Below, one piece after another: positions 45,282 through 57,379 of a stretch of DNA of 64,000 nucleotides. This DNA comes from Manduca sexta (Eukaryota; Arthropoda; Insecta; Lepidoptera; Sphingidae). The stretch is from the NCBI RefSeq assembly GCF_014839805.1, contig NC_051131.1:11892913-11956912 (forward strand), in the 5' to 3' direction. The stretch's first letter is position 1. Each line of letters starts with the position of its first letter. The notes below the pieces were generated by a model. It was given only the letters and a program-made list of their open reading frames with translations. It was not told the DNA's origin and made no database searches. The position numbers and the translations under genes were made by a program.

Positions 45282-48200
45282 ATATAGTATAGTATATCAT
45301 ATCTAACATAATGTGCCTTTAACAACGCTACGAAGTAAAGAAGAGAGACTTATCGAATATCGTTCATTATGTCTCCGATATCCATTAGCTCGATGTCAGC
45401 GAGAAGCACAATTTTCTATAAACTGCGTTTTATATTCACGACGCAGATTCATGGTGGGGGGTGGGGAGGTCGCGACCCAGTTTGTTACCCTATCTCATTG
45501 AGATCGCAAGCTCCACACTAGAGCCTTCAGAGCTTCCATTGATGTCTATCTGTTGTTACTATAAGATTGTAACAGGGTCGCGTCTGTATGTAGTGGCTTT
45601 GAAATGCTTAGTTGTGTTTTTTTTTATCAGCGCAAGATATAGGGTTTATGGGACATATGGTATTAAGCAAAATCGAAAAAATGATATGTCAGTGGACAAC
45701 GTTGTAACTGAAATTAGAATCGTAAAGTTGGTGCCTAAATTCGAATTTCAAACAAGTACATTCCTTCAAATGTCACTGAAAATATAACAGAAACTGAGTT
45801 GTATTCAGTACCAGCCGGTCTTCCGCAGCCCAGAAGCAACGCCATAAATATAACTATATGAGATAAAATTAACTATTAGCTAACTGCTGCTGTCATCGGA
45901 ATTACCTTCAGTTCTGTCAACATCGACAACATCCCACGAGTTAATATCGTAAACAAAACTTTACAATATACATTTAAAAATAAAATAATCTAAAAAAAGA
46001 TTTTAAACACCGCGTTGCACACAACACATACGTGAGCGCACATAGCGACACTGAACATCTATTGTTGTTATTTTTAAACTATACTACAAGTAAATTTTAT
46101 AAATAACACGTACTCCCACAGCATGCCGCGTGAAAACTAATATGTCAAGGTTCGTTCAGAAACTTGTGTACGACCGTGTAATTAGATAATTCCGAACGCA
46201 TCCGCGTCCTCTGCTTTTCTGATTTATGGCGCGTGTGTGTGGATTATAAAAAGTATGATTGATGGGCTTTAAAAATAAAAGAACTAAAAACTCACTATTA
46301 TCTTTTTTCGATGTAGCGCATCGGTTGAAAAAGAAAATCATTTTGAAATTGTGAAATAAATTTTGAATTTCGAATAATCTTTAAAGCACAGTAGGACACA
46401 AGTTCTTTGCAATGCGGTATATTGGATCGAATATTTGCTACAAAGCCGCGACTCTTGACCTATACATGTGACTCCTCAGCTTCCCACATCTTATCTCTGG
46501 CATATAGGTCAAGTGTCATTTCATTGAAATTATAGTAGACATGTTAGCTTTTAACGTCTTCTTTCACAACGTTATTTTTTCTCAACAATTTCGCTTTAAT
46601 CTTCTTTAGTGTATGACCTAATTATTTCATTCATGGTTCACTTCGGTATGAGTAGTGTCTGGTCCAGACAGACGGGTGGGTGTGGTTTTAGACGAGATTC
46701 ACGGAAATTACTCACTGACTAGTTTAACACCATGTGCACACTGCACATATATGAAATCACGCCTGAATACCTGTAAGGGGGAAAAGAAAGTAGAAGAGAA
46801 AAAAAACTAGATGACTAAGTATTTGTTGGGCTTATTTTCGGTTTATAATGTCATAAGGGTGAAATCTACCGTGATATCGAACTGTAATACAATTTCAGTA
46901 ACTGACTTAAAAGACTCATATAATTATTTGTCCGATCTGGGACCTAGAAATCAAATCCTGAGAGATCCAGTTAATAATGAAAACACGTACCAGTCTGAAT
47001 ACTTCGAACTTTCCAACACGACATTTCATTAACACGAAATTTTTAGCATACACTTTGAAATTCGTGCAACACAGTTTCACCGCAAATGCATATGCAATAT
47101 GCATAGATACAGAATCAATGGGCACCAGTCGGTCGCTGTGCAAACAGAAAGTGAAAGCGAATCATAATGCGCGTATCAAAACAATGGTCTTATGAATTTC
47201 ACTTCTAGTTTTTATTGGACAACAATAGTTGACGTTATGCGAATGCGTTCGATGTATCGTGTCATTTTCCAACTTAGAATGTGTTAAAAAATGCGACTCA
47301 TAAGTTGATGTTTCATTTTGATGTTTGTGATTGATCGAGAGTCCGATCGAAATCAAAATCGAATCAATCGAAGAGTGAACTTTTCCGGAAAGGAACCCGA
47401 CACAATATGTAGGTACTTGCATAAATGCAGTCTGCAATCGTTCTAATGATAATTAGATTTTACTTAAATTACGATAAGCAAGCCGGCAGGAATCTGTATC
47501 TGAATGTGTTTTTATTGCAAAATTTTAAGCACACATATTGGGTACGTTTCGTTTCGGATGTTGGCCCGTTAGTGGTAGCATTGATGAATCGCATCATCTG
47601 ATCGGGTGCGTCATTTCATGCCGGACGTTGGCATACTGTGGTACTGTGGCGAAGGGTGAATTGTGTCAAAAGGTAATCCGAGGCAAAATATTGCTTTAGT
47701 TAAACTTAACCAAAAACAAAGACTAAGACGAACGTAAATAAACCTAAAATGGAAACTGGTAGGAATGGGGTTGTATGGATGCTTCACCACTGCTGTGACA
47801 GCATTGATATTAACATTTATATATAAAAACGGTTTATAACTAAGTTGATAATATTTTAGAGTAAGATGTAAAATTTTCGAATATGATAAAGCCGTCGTGC
47901 CTCAAACAGCACAAAACTAGGTATAATAAAGCGTTTGGAAGTTAAACACCTTAAATTAGCCTAAATTAAAAGGTTTTCGTCTGTATGTTAATTGTAATTA
48001 TTTGCAAACTTAATTCCCAGACGTTGAAATTAGTCACATCCTCATTTTATCCTCATAAGTAACAATGACCGGCTTAACAATCACTTCTCAGTGAAAGAAA
48101 GAACAAGAATAACTGTGAAGTAATACCAAAATATTTAAGTAATGAAAAGACTATACATGAATTGATCTGCTGTTAGATTTAGAATCACATAATCCAATAA

Positions 48201-48300
48201 AACAAGTTAGCACTTCTCGTTGGATAAAATAGCATATATGTACCTAGAAAACGTCTCCAAAAGCATTGGAACTCGTGTACGGTTCGCAAATTACGTAAAC

Positions 48301-48420
48301 CGTGCGTGCGCCACCTGACTGGTTCGGAACGAGTCCGCGCGGGCGTCCGGACCTGTTTCTCCGGAGCAAGGTCCTGCCATAGAGCCGGCGCGCCGCTCGT
48401 TAAACTATCCCCGCACTTTT
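48301..48420. promoter_or_regulatory. CpG-rich patch, candidate promoter or non-coding exon
   Basis: About 120 bases of CpG-dense sequence (CGTGCGTGCGCCACCTGACT, GAGTCCGCGCGGGCGTCCGG, GAGCCGGCGCGCCGCTCG) in an otherwise AT-rich region. Open in several frames on both strands, but the translations show no domain. GT dinucleotides that would serve as donors occur on both strands (AG-GTCCTG plus, CAG-GTGGCG minus), so a spliced non-coding exon is possible. Confidence 0.3.
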
Positions 48421-51404
48421 ATTTATACATATTATACGATATTAATTTCTTTTTTATTTCTGAATTTGATCATTTTTGTGGCCTGTGCGTTTTGGTTTTC
48501 AATGGTGTATTGGAACTTTTAAGGCGGGCAGAAGTTTTTCTTCTACCACGTAAAGAACAACTAGATATAAAATTTATGTTCAAAATAATAAATCCGCAAA
48601 TTTCTCAATTCTGACGAAACGTTAATTTCACAATGATAATTATACCGTGCAAGAATCGCCAAAACACACACCTCGACGGCGTTCAATTTAATTTGAACTT
48701 TAGCGCGCACCGCAACACTCGCGATATCGACACTTAAAACAGTTTTACGAGCTTCCAAATCATTAAACCGATCGTTCCTTACTACTTTATTAACACAATT
48801 ATCGTTATCCGAAATGTTACGAGTGATGTGTTAACTTTGGCACGCATTATGATTGCTATAGTTTATATTTGTATAGTTTTGTTACACGTGTGTCGCATTA
48901 TCTTTATTGTGTTTATCGTAATCAATTTAATTTGTTCCCTCTGCTTTGGTCAACCATTATTTGTATAAAGCTTTAGATTAAACCAGGAAGCTGGTATTGT
49001 TTTATTTGTTAGGGAAAAACATTTATGACCGGCGAAATATTACAAAAAATATTTATAAATCGACTGCCATTTTTGATAAATTTGGTATGGGTACAGCAAA
49101 TACATTAAAGAGTATAATTCGCTATAGAGCGGACATCAGAGTTAAATTTGTGGTCCAAAAATTATTGCCAATTGGTAATAAGTCAGTGTCTTATTTGAAT
49201 CTGTATCACAAAATGTCACAGATATTAATCCAAAAATAACATTTACGGATGATTGAGTAAACATCGGATGAGCGCAAAATATTTGTATGACAATCTTCCC
49301 AATGTCCCCTCTATATAATCTAAGGACTCTTTGGAGTACACAAATAGTAACGCCATGGAAAATGCTATGCATTCCATTCCTATCGGTGTAAACATACATA
49401 AATAAATGGAATTAGAGAATGAAACCAAATAACAGTGTTATGTGAAGCATTTGCGTACTAGCTGCAAACAATAACCGTAAAAATATTAAAACAAACACAA
49501 AGAAAGGTTACGCAAACAAATAATCGAAAACGAAAGTTATAATAAAATAATCTTTAACCACAACATGTGCGGCATTTTCTTAACAATTTCAAATTATCGT
49601 ATCAATACGTGTGTTTAGACAAATTAATGAACGCGCCGATAGGTTTTATTTTAGCCATCCGTTTGGGCTAGACTTTAATCGAGATCTAATTATATTTAGA
49701 TAAAATATAACACGGTGCAATATTTATTTGTACAATTTAATAGCGAGATGCGCATATTGTTCGAGCAATGATAAGTGCTCAAGAACAGTGGCAGTACTTC
49801 TTAGAACTTTGGATTTCGAAGCACTGCGGCCCTCGCCCAGAGGCATTAGATGTTAAGTTTGTAATTCCAAATAATTATACTATCTTCATTCTTCACTTTT
49901 GAAGTAGAACTACTCAACAAATACGCAGTAATTTATAGAGGCAATTCGCACACATTACTCAAGTTTGAAACGTTTGAAATCTTGTATGTATGATTGTATA
50001 TATAGTTAACAGTAAAGTTGCAATCCAATAGTCGTGTGATTCCATAATCTGTAATGTAGGTTCACGCATTCGCCACCGCAAGTGACATGAGAGGGTCGTC
50101 GGGCGGTCGGGGATACATAGGGTTGAACGGATTCATTAAAAAAACATGTAATGAGATTTGAAAAACATTGTAAGCACGACAAATTGTGGGCAGGTGGCGG
50201 CTTATGGCCATAGATACAGATGTTAATTGCAAGGATAAAGGCGTAAGCTTATATCAGTTTTATAAATTAGCATGTATGTTAAATTACAAAAACGAATGGC
50301 GAGTAACGTACGAAAGCATTTTGAGATATTACTGATATATGGTTTTTGTAAAGGTCATTTTAAAAACGGAAATGAAATAGTGTGCTAGCCCTAGTCGGAA
50401 ACGCTCTCGTCACGTGACCGGCACGCCGCCGGCACGAGAGAGCCGCGCCAATATCCAATCGGCCCTTACAAGGCTTCGTTATTCCTACCTACGTTCATAG
50501 TCTACGTCATTTGGTCAATGGGTTTTCTCAAATTAGTCTCCTATAAATCATATTAATATCAGATTAAAATCTATTTTAAAATAATTAGTCCCTATTACAA
50601 ATTATAATGATGAGAAATTTATGTGGGTCCAGTTGTATATAAATTTACAAATTATACCTATGTATAATTTATTAAAATCTTAGATGCGATTAAAATCTAT
50701 AGAGATTAACACGAATAAATAGAATATATCAAACATGTACCACTTTCCTTAAACGATAAAACGCCGAAATTGAACGCCAGTGGTCAAGACGAGCGAGCGA
50801 TTACATCTTGTACGTCATAACAATTACTCGGTTTCAATTAACGTGTAATTTTTATTGTTTAATAAAACTTGATTTACACACAGGAAGGCGAAAATAGCAA
50901 TTATGACATAAGAGTACAGTCACCGCGTTGCTGTATGAAATATCGCGCCACATCCGCGTGAAGAAAGTACCGGATTTTTCTTGTAAAGATGTTACTAATG
51001 TGTGTTGAAAAAAATTGAGTTTTTCATGACATATCACTAAAAAGCATTGCATTTTTTGTGTCACATGTCAGAAATATACGCGCATTTTTATGTACGAATT
51101 TCAGTTGTCAAAAACCGACTTACCCACGATCCAGTGGAGCCCCAGCGCTTAAGTCGTTTCCCGAAAATGTTTTGACACTGTGACAAACAGGAGACGGACG
51201 CGGCCGGCTGTATCTTAGCACAGTTCTCACCCCTGTCCAATGTCATCGTAGCGTTCACTCACCGGTACTGGCACTTAATAAAACTGTTCGATACGGGAAG
51301 GGAAAATTCACTTGAAAATATCTGTTCTATAGTTGATGCACTTAATGCTTTATTATACGCACATGAGCACAAAGGTTACATTATTTGTTGTCGCGTATGT
51401 AGAG

Positions 51405-51545
51405 TTGTGTCGCGTGAGGTTGTTTGGCGCAGGCCGCGTGCGTCCACGGCGGCGTCTGCGGCGCGAATGCCAAAGCTCGCCGCGTTTTCCCTTAGCCGGG
51501 AAAGCCGCGCCCGCCCTGCGTCCGCCCAAACGAATTGGAGCATTT
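51405..51545. promoter_or_regulatory. GC-rich patch, candidate promoter or exon
   Basis: Roughly 140 bases with CGTGCGTCCACGGCGGCGTC, TGCGGCGCGAATGCC and GCCGCGCCCGCCCTGCGTCC, abruptly set in AT-rich flanks. The frames covering it (51333-51701 and 51407-51613 plus) give Arg/Ala/Pro-rich translations with no recognised motif, as expected from GC-rich DNA. Confidence 0.3.
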
Positions 51546-53193
51546 TTTTCTCTCGCTGGAATCCGTTACACTTCGGATGTCAACATGATTCACACGAAAG
51601 GTTTTTCATGTGAATTACTAAATTGGCAGGACATGAAAAAGTTTACGACATCGATTTTTTTATTATTTGCCGTTAAAGCTGATACGGCGGCAGGCTTTTA
51701 ATGTTAAGTTGATTTAGCGCTAGTCAGATTTCATTTAAGCGATTAATAATAATAGCATTATTGTGCATATATATGTATTCGTGTGGAAAGGAATGTGTCG
51801 GTAAAAGATTTTATTGCGTGTTATGTAATAGGAAATATATAGCAAATTGCATATAAGTTAATCCTTTAGTTTTCTTCTAGCATAAAAGGCTGTGATTAGA
51901 GAAAAACTAGCAATGAACTACCTTTGAATTTTAAAAACCGGTTCAAAACATAAAGCTAATTATAATATTAACACAATTTAATTCGATATAATGTTGCCTA
52001 TTAAGAAGCTTTTTATTCTTAAATAACAAGCCAAAGCCATTACGCATATATGTATATAATTAATTCAATTTTTATCTCTATAAATTCTTTTCCATTTGGC
52101 ATTTCGTAACCTGTCTGTATGTTCGTCCTCGAGCGAGTTTGTGCAACCTTCAGAGCGAAATGCATGGCGCCGCGGTCGGAACAGCGACGGCCGTGAAACA
52201 ATAAATAACGAAGCGTATCAACTGACAACCTAGCGAAATGTGTGACGAGTACATGGAATATTCTGTGGTGCTATTTAAATATTTATTATTATATGATAGG
52301 TATTATATTAATATATGCACCCAAGTCTTTGTTTTTAATGACCTAATGTATTAAGACTATACCTAAACTGCATTTTTTCTTTATATAAATAATTCTTAAT
52401 TTCATTCGGTCATATAAAAAATAAATAAAAAGATCCAATATCTTTACATTCGATGTATACAGTCCACATATTTTTAAGTCCTTATTCTATTTAAGTTTTC
52501 TTAAATTAACACTTTGAGTTGATGGAAATAAATATTTCACATTTGACAAACCAGAAGGCAACTGAAATTATAAATACACAAAACGATTACTATTCGAAAT
52601 ACCGCTCCCATACTTCCTTATATGCATAACTTAGGTAATGTTATGAATCAGTATTATTTTAACTACCAAACACATAGAATGATGCGTGTAACGGGTTCAA
52701 ATCGGCTGCGCTCTACAATTTTCTCATTTGCCGTCATTAGACCAGACATTCGTATAAATATTCCTCACGCTATTACAATACATACAACTCCAATAATGGC
52801 AGTTTGTTATGCACGTGTGACGTAATCTGTTCAGATCACGATGCTGGTGATGTGCTATTGTTATTATGATCTTTGTTAGTCATTATATTCGTCTTGATAG
52901 TTAATATTGTACAAGAGATTTACATTACACGTATATTTCATATTAAACAGTATTAATATGAGTTAATAATATTACCTTGAGCTATAAAACAGTTTTTTTT
53001 TTAATTGAACGTTAGTAACGCGATTTTTTTTAATAATACTTATTAATTATTTTTAGTAATGCACTTATTTATCCGATATAAATAAAAATTCTAATTTTGT
53101 TTCGTGATTCGCGAGATTTTTATTTGATTTAGTGCCATAACAATACTTACATGCTACAATTCTATTCGCTATTCATGTGTATTAACGGATGGA

Positions 53194-53314
53194 CATATAT
53201 GATCGCCTCGATTCTGTTCCGGTCGTAAAGCTCACCGAAGCTTTTCACCAGGGATGTACTCAAGGTTAGCCAGCGCGGGCATGACCACCAAATTCGGAAT
53301 AATTACGTTTTTAG
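53194..53314 (+). repeat. Duplicated 120-base module, copy 1
   Basis: Shares CTGTTCCGGTCGTAAA exactly with copy 2, 160 bases to the right, plus GATCGCCT, CACCAGGGATG/CGCCAGGGACG and AAGGTTA in the same order; overall similarity by eye about three quarters. Non-coding. Confidence 0.7.
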
Positions 53315-53350
53315 TATTTTTTATAGCCTAATACGTTTACTATGCTCGCG

Positions 53351-53480
53351 TATATATCACGATCGCCTTGATACTGTTCCGGTCGTAAACGCCGGTGAGC
53401 TTTGCGCCAGGGACGCATCGAAGGTTAACGACTGGGGGTTGCTCGTCAGCGAGGTCGGATCGGAATTGCAGTTTTACGTA
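53351..53480 (+). repeat. Duplicated 120-base module, copy 2
   Basis: Second copy of the module at 53194-53314, in the same orientation. It ends with TCGGATCGGAATTGCAGTTT against ATTCGGAATAATTACGTTTT in copy 1. A diverged tandem duplication, or two insertions of one repeat family. Confidence 0.7.
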
Positions 53481-56400
53481 CTTTAGAGATGTTCCAATCG
53501 TTTCTGTCAGATAACTCGTCCTCTTTTATGGTTTGTTTTGCGAGTCTTATTGCCGTGATCTGGTTTCAATAGTACGCAAATTCAGGACTGCCCCAATACA
53601 GGTAAACATAATGTTCTTACATAAATTGTCAACGAAGTACTAAAACAGTTGTTAATGTGTTACGTGTGCATGTGTAAAGTGCTAGAACAAAGCGATGATG
53701 GTATTCAGATCAGATATAAAAATAATGTAATATTTTTCCAATTTCGGATCTGCGTTTTATTGGTGTGATATTTACAACATTTATAAGCACTATTAATGCG
53801 GAGTATTCGAGCGTTTCTTTTAGAAAACGTTATTTCTTTATTATGATATTACCATTATGACATGTAAAAGTAATTTACGGCCGAGATTTGACAATGATTA
53901 CTTTTTACTATACATATTTGAAAAGAGAAATTTGGTTTGAAAACTCTTGAATTTGTTGAAATGGAAAGTAGATTATCGTATGAGTTACGTAATTTGATTA
54001 GATTTAAATCTCTTTGAGGATTAAAAAGCTATTTACGGTTCTAATGCCATTCTGTGAAGATGACGGGCGAATATCTGAAATGTTTGCGGTTTGAACGTCT
54101 TCTAATTTTATAATTCTTGCGACATAATATATTAGCGTACCTCTAACAATTTTAATTAATGATATGTAATATAAAATATGTTAATTTAATAAATTAACAC
54201 ATGAGTGCATAAGACTATCTCATGACTAAAATTTTATTTAAATTTTATTCCATTAGTACATTCGTAATCAGTAAAAATATCTTGTATCATGCTTCATGGC
54301 AAGATGCACAATTCATGCTGACGAAATACAATGTTTCAAATTTATAAGAAACAGAATGTAAGAGCATTATCTGTAGTTAAATGCTTCATCATCATTAGCC
54401 ACATGAAGTCCACTGTGAAACATAGGCTCACACTAAAGATTTCCAGACGGCCCTTGAAATGCTTGCTCCATATTAATTTGTAGCGACTTTTATTGTCTCC
54501 ACATTAGTATGGGTTACGAAAAGATAGGAGGAGACGTGTAACAACTCCAAACCTATTAGGTGATTTCATATTCTCTCTTCTCTTAATGAGATATAGGTAG
54601 GTGCAGTGTAGCCTAAATTTATATCATGATAATTAAGAACCGTTGCTTCTTTCGCTCATCAGTTTCCGTAAAATAATTATGTCTGCATACTAGATCCACA
54701 CAGACTGATGGCTGATCGTGAATGATCAGACGACTATGGCAGCCTTTTCCCATGTTTACAGCGGTCGCTATCTAATCAGCCCGAAAACGTTCGATACTCA
54801 TTAACAAAACCGCCGGCACTTTTATATAGATAATAACTTGAAATTCCTTTTCCGAAAATCGCTATGTACGCGATTCTCCGAAGGTTCTCAGTCACCGTGG
54901 CGTATTTCGAAAGCTTCCCGTGTATCGTATGTTAATTGTTAATTAGTGTGCATTGCTCGCGTCCTCGTCGTTAAGTGGAGCTCTCTACCGTGGTTCCTCG
55001 ATGCGTTAGTCATTGACGGGGAAATATATAACCTGATAGGTTTTATCAGTGGTAATTGTAGTTTTTTCACTTAAAAAGTAATAGCCAGTGTTTTTTTTCT
55101 AGTTCTTGCAAAAAAAATCAGTGTTCTTTTTTACTTTTTCGCTTTAATCAGTCTCATTCACATTAATTCGGTATACTTATCCAATTTTTTATATGTAGAA
55201 TGTAAGAGTTCAATAGTTTTATTTTTTTACGAGTGAAGATCAGATCTCAAAACAAAAAAAAAATCCATAAATCCTTGTGACATTAAAAAAAAAAACAAAG
55301 TTATTGAATTAAATCTGTTATCCACCAAATTCGTCAACTCTCATTAACCTCTTAATACCAAATATTTCAACCTCGCACAAATGCCAATGTCGTCATTTCC
55401 TCACAATCTTCTGATAATGTATCAAAACGTAATCTATTTTGGCGGGCGGTGTATTGTCTGTCTACCCGTAAACGAGTCACATTGCACCTCAGACGCGTCA
55501 TGCCAACGTCAAATCAAACGTCAAGCTGATGTCGACATAATCGGTATGTAGATATGGGACGGGATTTATTCATTATTAACAGGATATACTTGTGACTTCC
55601 GAGTCTTTATTGTCAAAGAATCGTCAATAAATTAAATATAATTTATTTTGTTAATATCCTTTATCCCAACTGTCTGATAACTACAATGACTTCATCGCAT
55701 TATGATTACTTTCAGTAAAAAGGAATCTTTGTGTGACCCGAAAACAATGTTTACCAACCTTCACGATACCCAGAATTATGCTACCATGCTTTAATACCTC
55801 GGCCTTCTGCTAAAAAGTGTGCCAGCCCTTATATCCGATTATACTCAAAGACTACAAACAGACGATCTCACACAACGATTATGAAATAATTCGCACTCTT
55901 TTACTCCCATTTCGCAAAATTTCCGACCGTACCCTTGTTATTGACTGACGATTGACTGCCAATAACCAATAGCCGGTCAATTACTATTCTAAATATTTGT
56001 ACATCTTCAAAATATTTATTCTTTTCACGATTAGACAGCGGAATGTCGGCCGCGATTAAAACCTAGTTCACACTTACATTTATTATTGATTGGTTCCGTA
56101 TTACATATTAACTTATCTGTAGCGACTCATTGTAGAATTTATAAAAAAAACAACGTAGATTTCATAGTAAATTTTGCTAATATTTATTGAGATGATTCAG
56201 AATCATTTTTTGGTGCAATCTATCGGCCAATGTCGATAATACATAGTGAAGAAGTGATATTTTCCGTCGCACACGATAACAAACATTTCCAGCACTCCAT
56301 TCTCCTACATTACTCAGAAAATACTACCCACAAAAACACCGCTTAACAAAAAGATTTACCTCCGTAAAAGGGGTCCGTAAACAGACATCAAGCCAGAGAT

Positions 56401-57102
56401 GATCCTTCGAACCCCACCGGCGGCACGTGTGCTGCTAGCTTAAGCCGCACGCAAAACAATCACGAGATTCGGAATTGATGGCCCCCGACCTTGTGCCATT
56501 TCGCGTAGACGAACAGACAGATGGATTTATGCTCAACGCTATTTTAATTAGAGTTTTGCGCGAAACACGAGTAGATTGTAACTTTCGTCGTAATTATTGT
56601 TTTCCCGATGTAAACGAAAGGTCGATTTGGTAATATCGCTTGTGCGTAAACAATCATGTGATGTTTATTAGGCTGTAGGTGTTGTCGAGTTTATTAAGCT
56701 GTGAATGCGTTATAGCCTTTTATTTATACCATTGAATGACCAGATGTGACCAGAGTAAGTCGCACCTGGTATTGTGCGTCACGACTGGCCATAAACAATA
56801 GCACTTTGAATCAAGAAACACGCGGCTTTGCACTACGATCGTCACTTTGAGACGATCTCATAATGCCGTGTGACAACACTGCCTGAAATTTCTTTTAAAC
56901 CAGAAGGCAGTCATTGAACAACGTTATATTGTAGCAGAAACAGACGATACTGAAGCAAAGCCTCAATAATTCTAAGTGATTGTACTAGCTAGTTCTTTAA
57001 AACGACAACAAATGGATTGTTTGATCTGACATTTCAGGGACTCGCGGTTGCTTCTCAATCGAAGTGTTTACAGCGTATTATTATAAATGGACGCTACTTA
57101 AC
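53481..57102. other. No gene recognised; one old repeat
   Basis: AT-rich. At about 54381-54545 the sequence TGCTTCATCATCATTAGCCA followed by CATGAAGTCCACTG and AAGATTTCCAGACGGCCCTT looks like a diverged copy of a common insect repeat (typical form ...GTCCACTGCTGGACATAGG...). Nothing else could be supported. Confidence 0.45.
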
Positions 57103-57110
57103 TCTAAACA

Positions 57111-57371
57111 AATCAAACAAACACACACCACGAATTTATCCCCGAAGGTGTATGCAGAGGCGCAACCAGGGCACCCACTTTTCGTCAAGTGTGTTCCGTC
57201 ACATGATGCGATAGGGGCTGAGCCTTTCGCCATATCGGGCATAAATTCCAGACTCCGGGCTGATACTGAGCAGAAAAACTCAAAAATCACTTCGCCTGAC
57301 CAGGGATGCGAACCCAGGACCTCAGAGCGCTGCCGTACCGCGCATGCTGTGCAACTATGCCACAGAGGCAG
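57111..57371 (-). repeat. SINE family A copy with 8-base target duplication
   Basis: Flanked by TCTAAACA at 57103-57110 and 57372-57379. From CACCACGAATTTATCCCCGA on the left to CTATGCCACAGAGGCAG on the right. The B box on the minus strand is GGGTTCGCATCCC, one change from consensus. The 125-residue plus frame at 57064-57441 and the 108-residue minus frame at 57081-57407 are readings through this SINE, not genes. Confidence 0.92.
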
Positions 57372-57379
57372 TCTAAACA

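Larger units (their letters stand above)
45292..53193. other. 8 kb without a recognised gene
   Basis: AT-rich. All frames of 60-122 residues (for example 45461-45787, 46811-47032, 47162-47437, 48306-48614, 49142-49399, 51333-51701, 52622-52825) lack motifs and coding bias. GC patches at 48.30-48.42, 50.40-50.46, 51.42-51.54 and 52.15-52.20 kb are listed separately or among the findings. Apart from short AT tracts I see no clear repeat. Confidence 0.45.

Noticed and set aside
51333..51701. 122-residue plus frame as a gene
   Set aside because: Openness comes from the GC patch; the translation has no domain and the ends are AT-rich, low-complexity sequence.
52688..52712. GGGTTCAAATCGG as a tRNA B box
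   Set aside because: No A box at the right distance, no acceptor stem, and no SINE body; likely chance.
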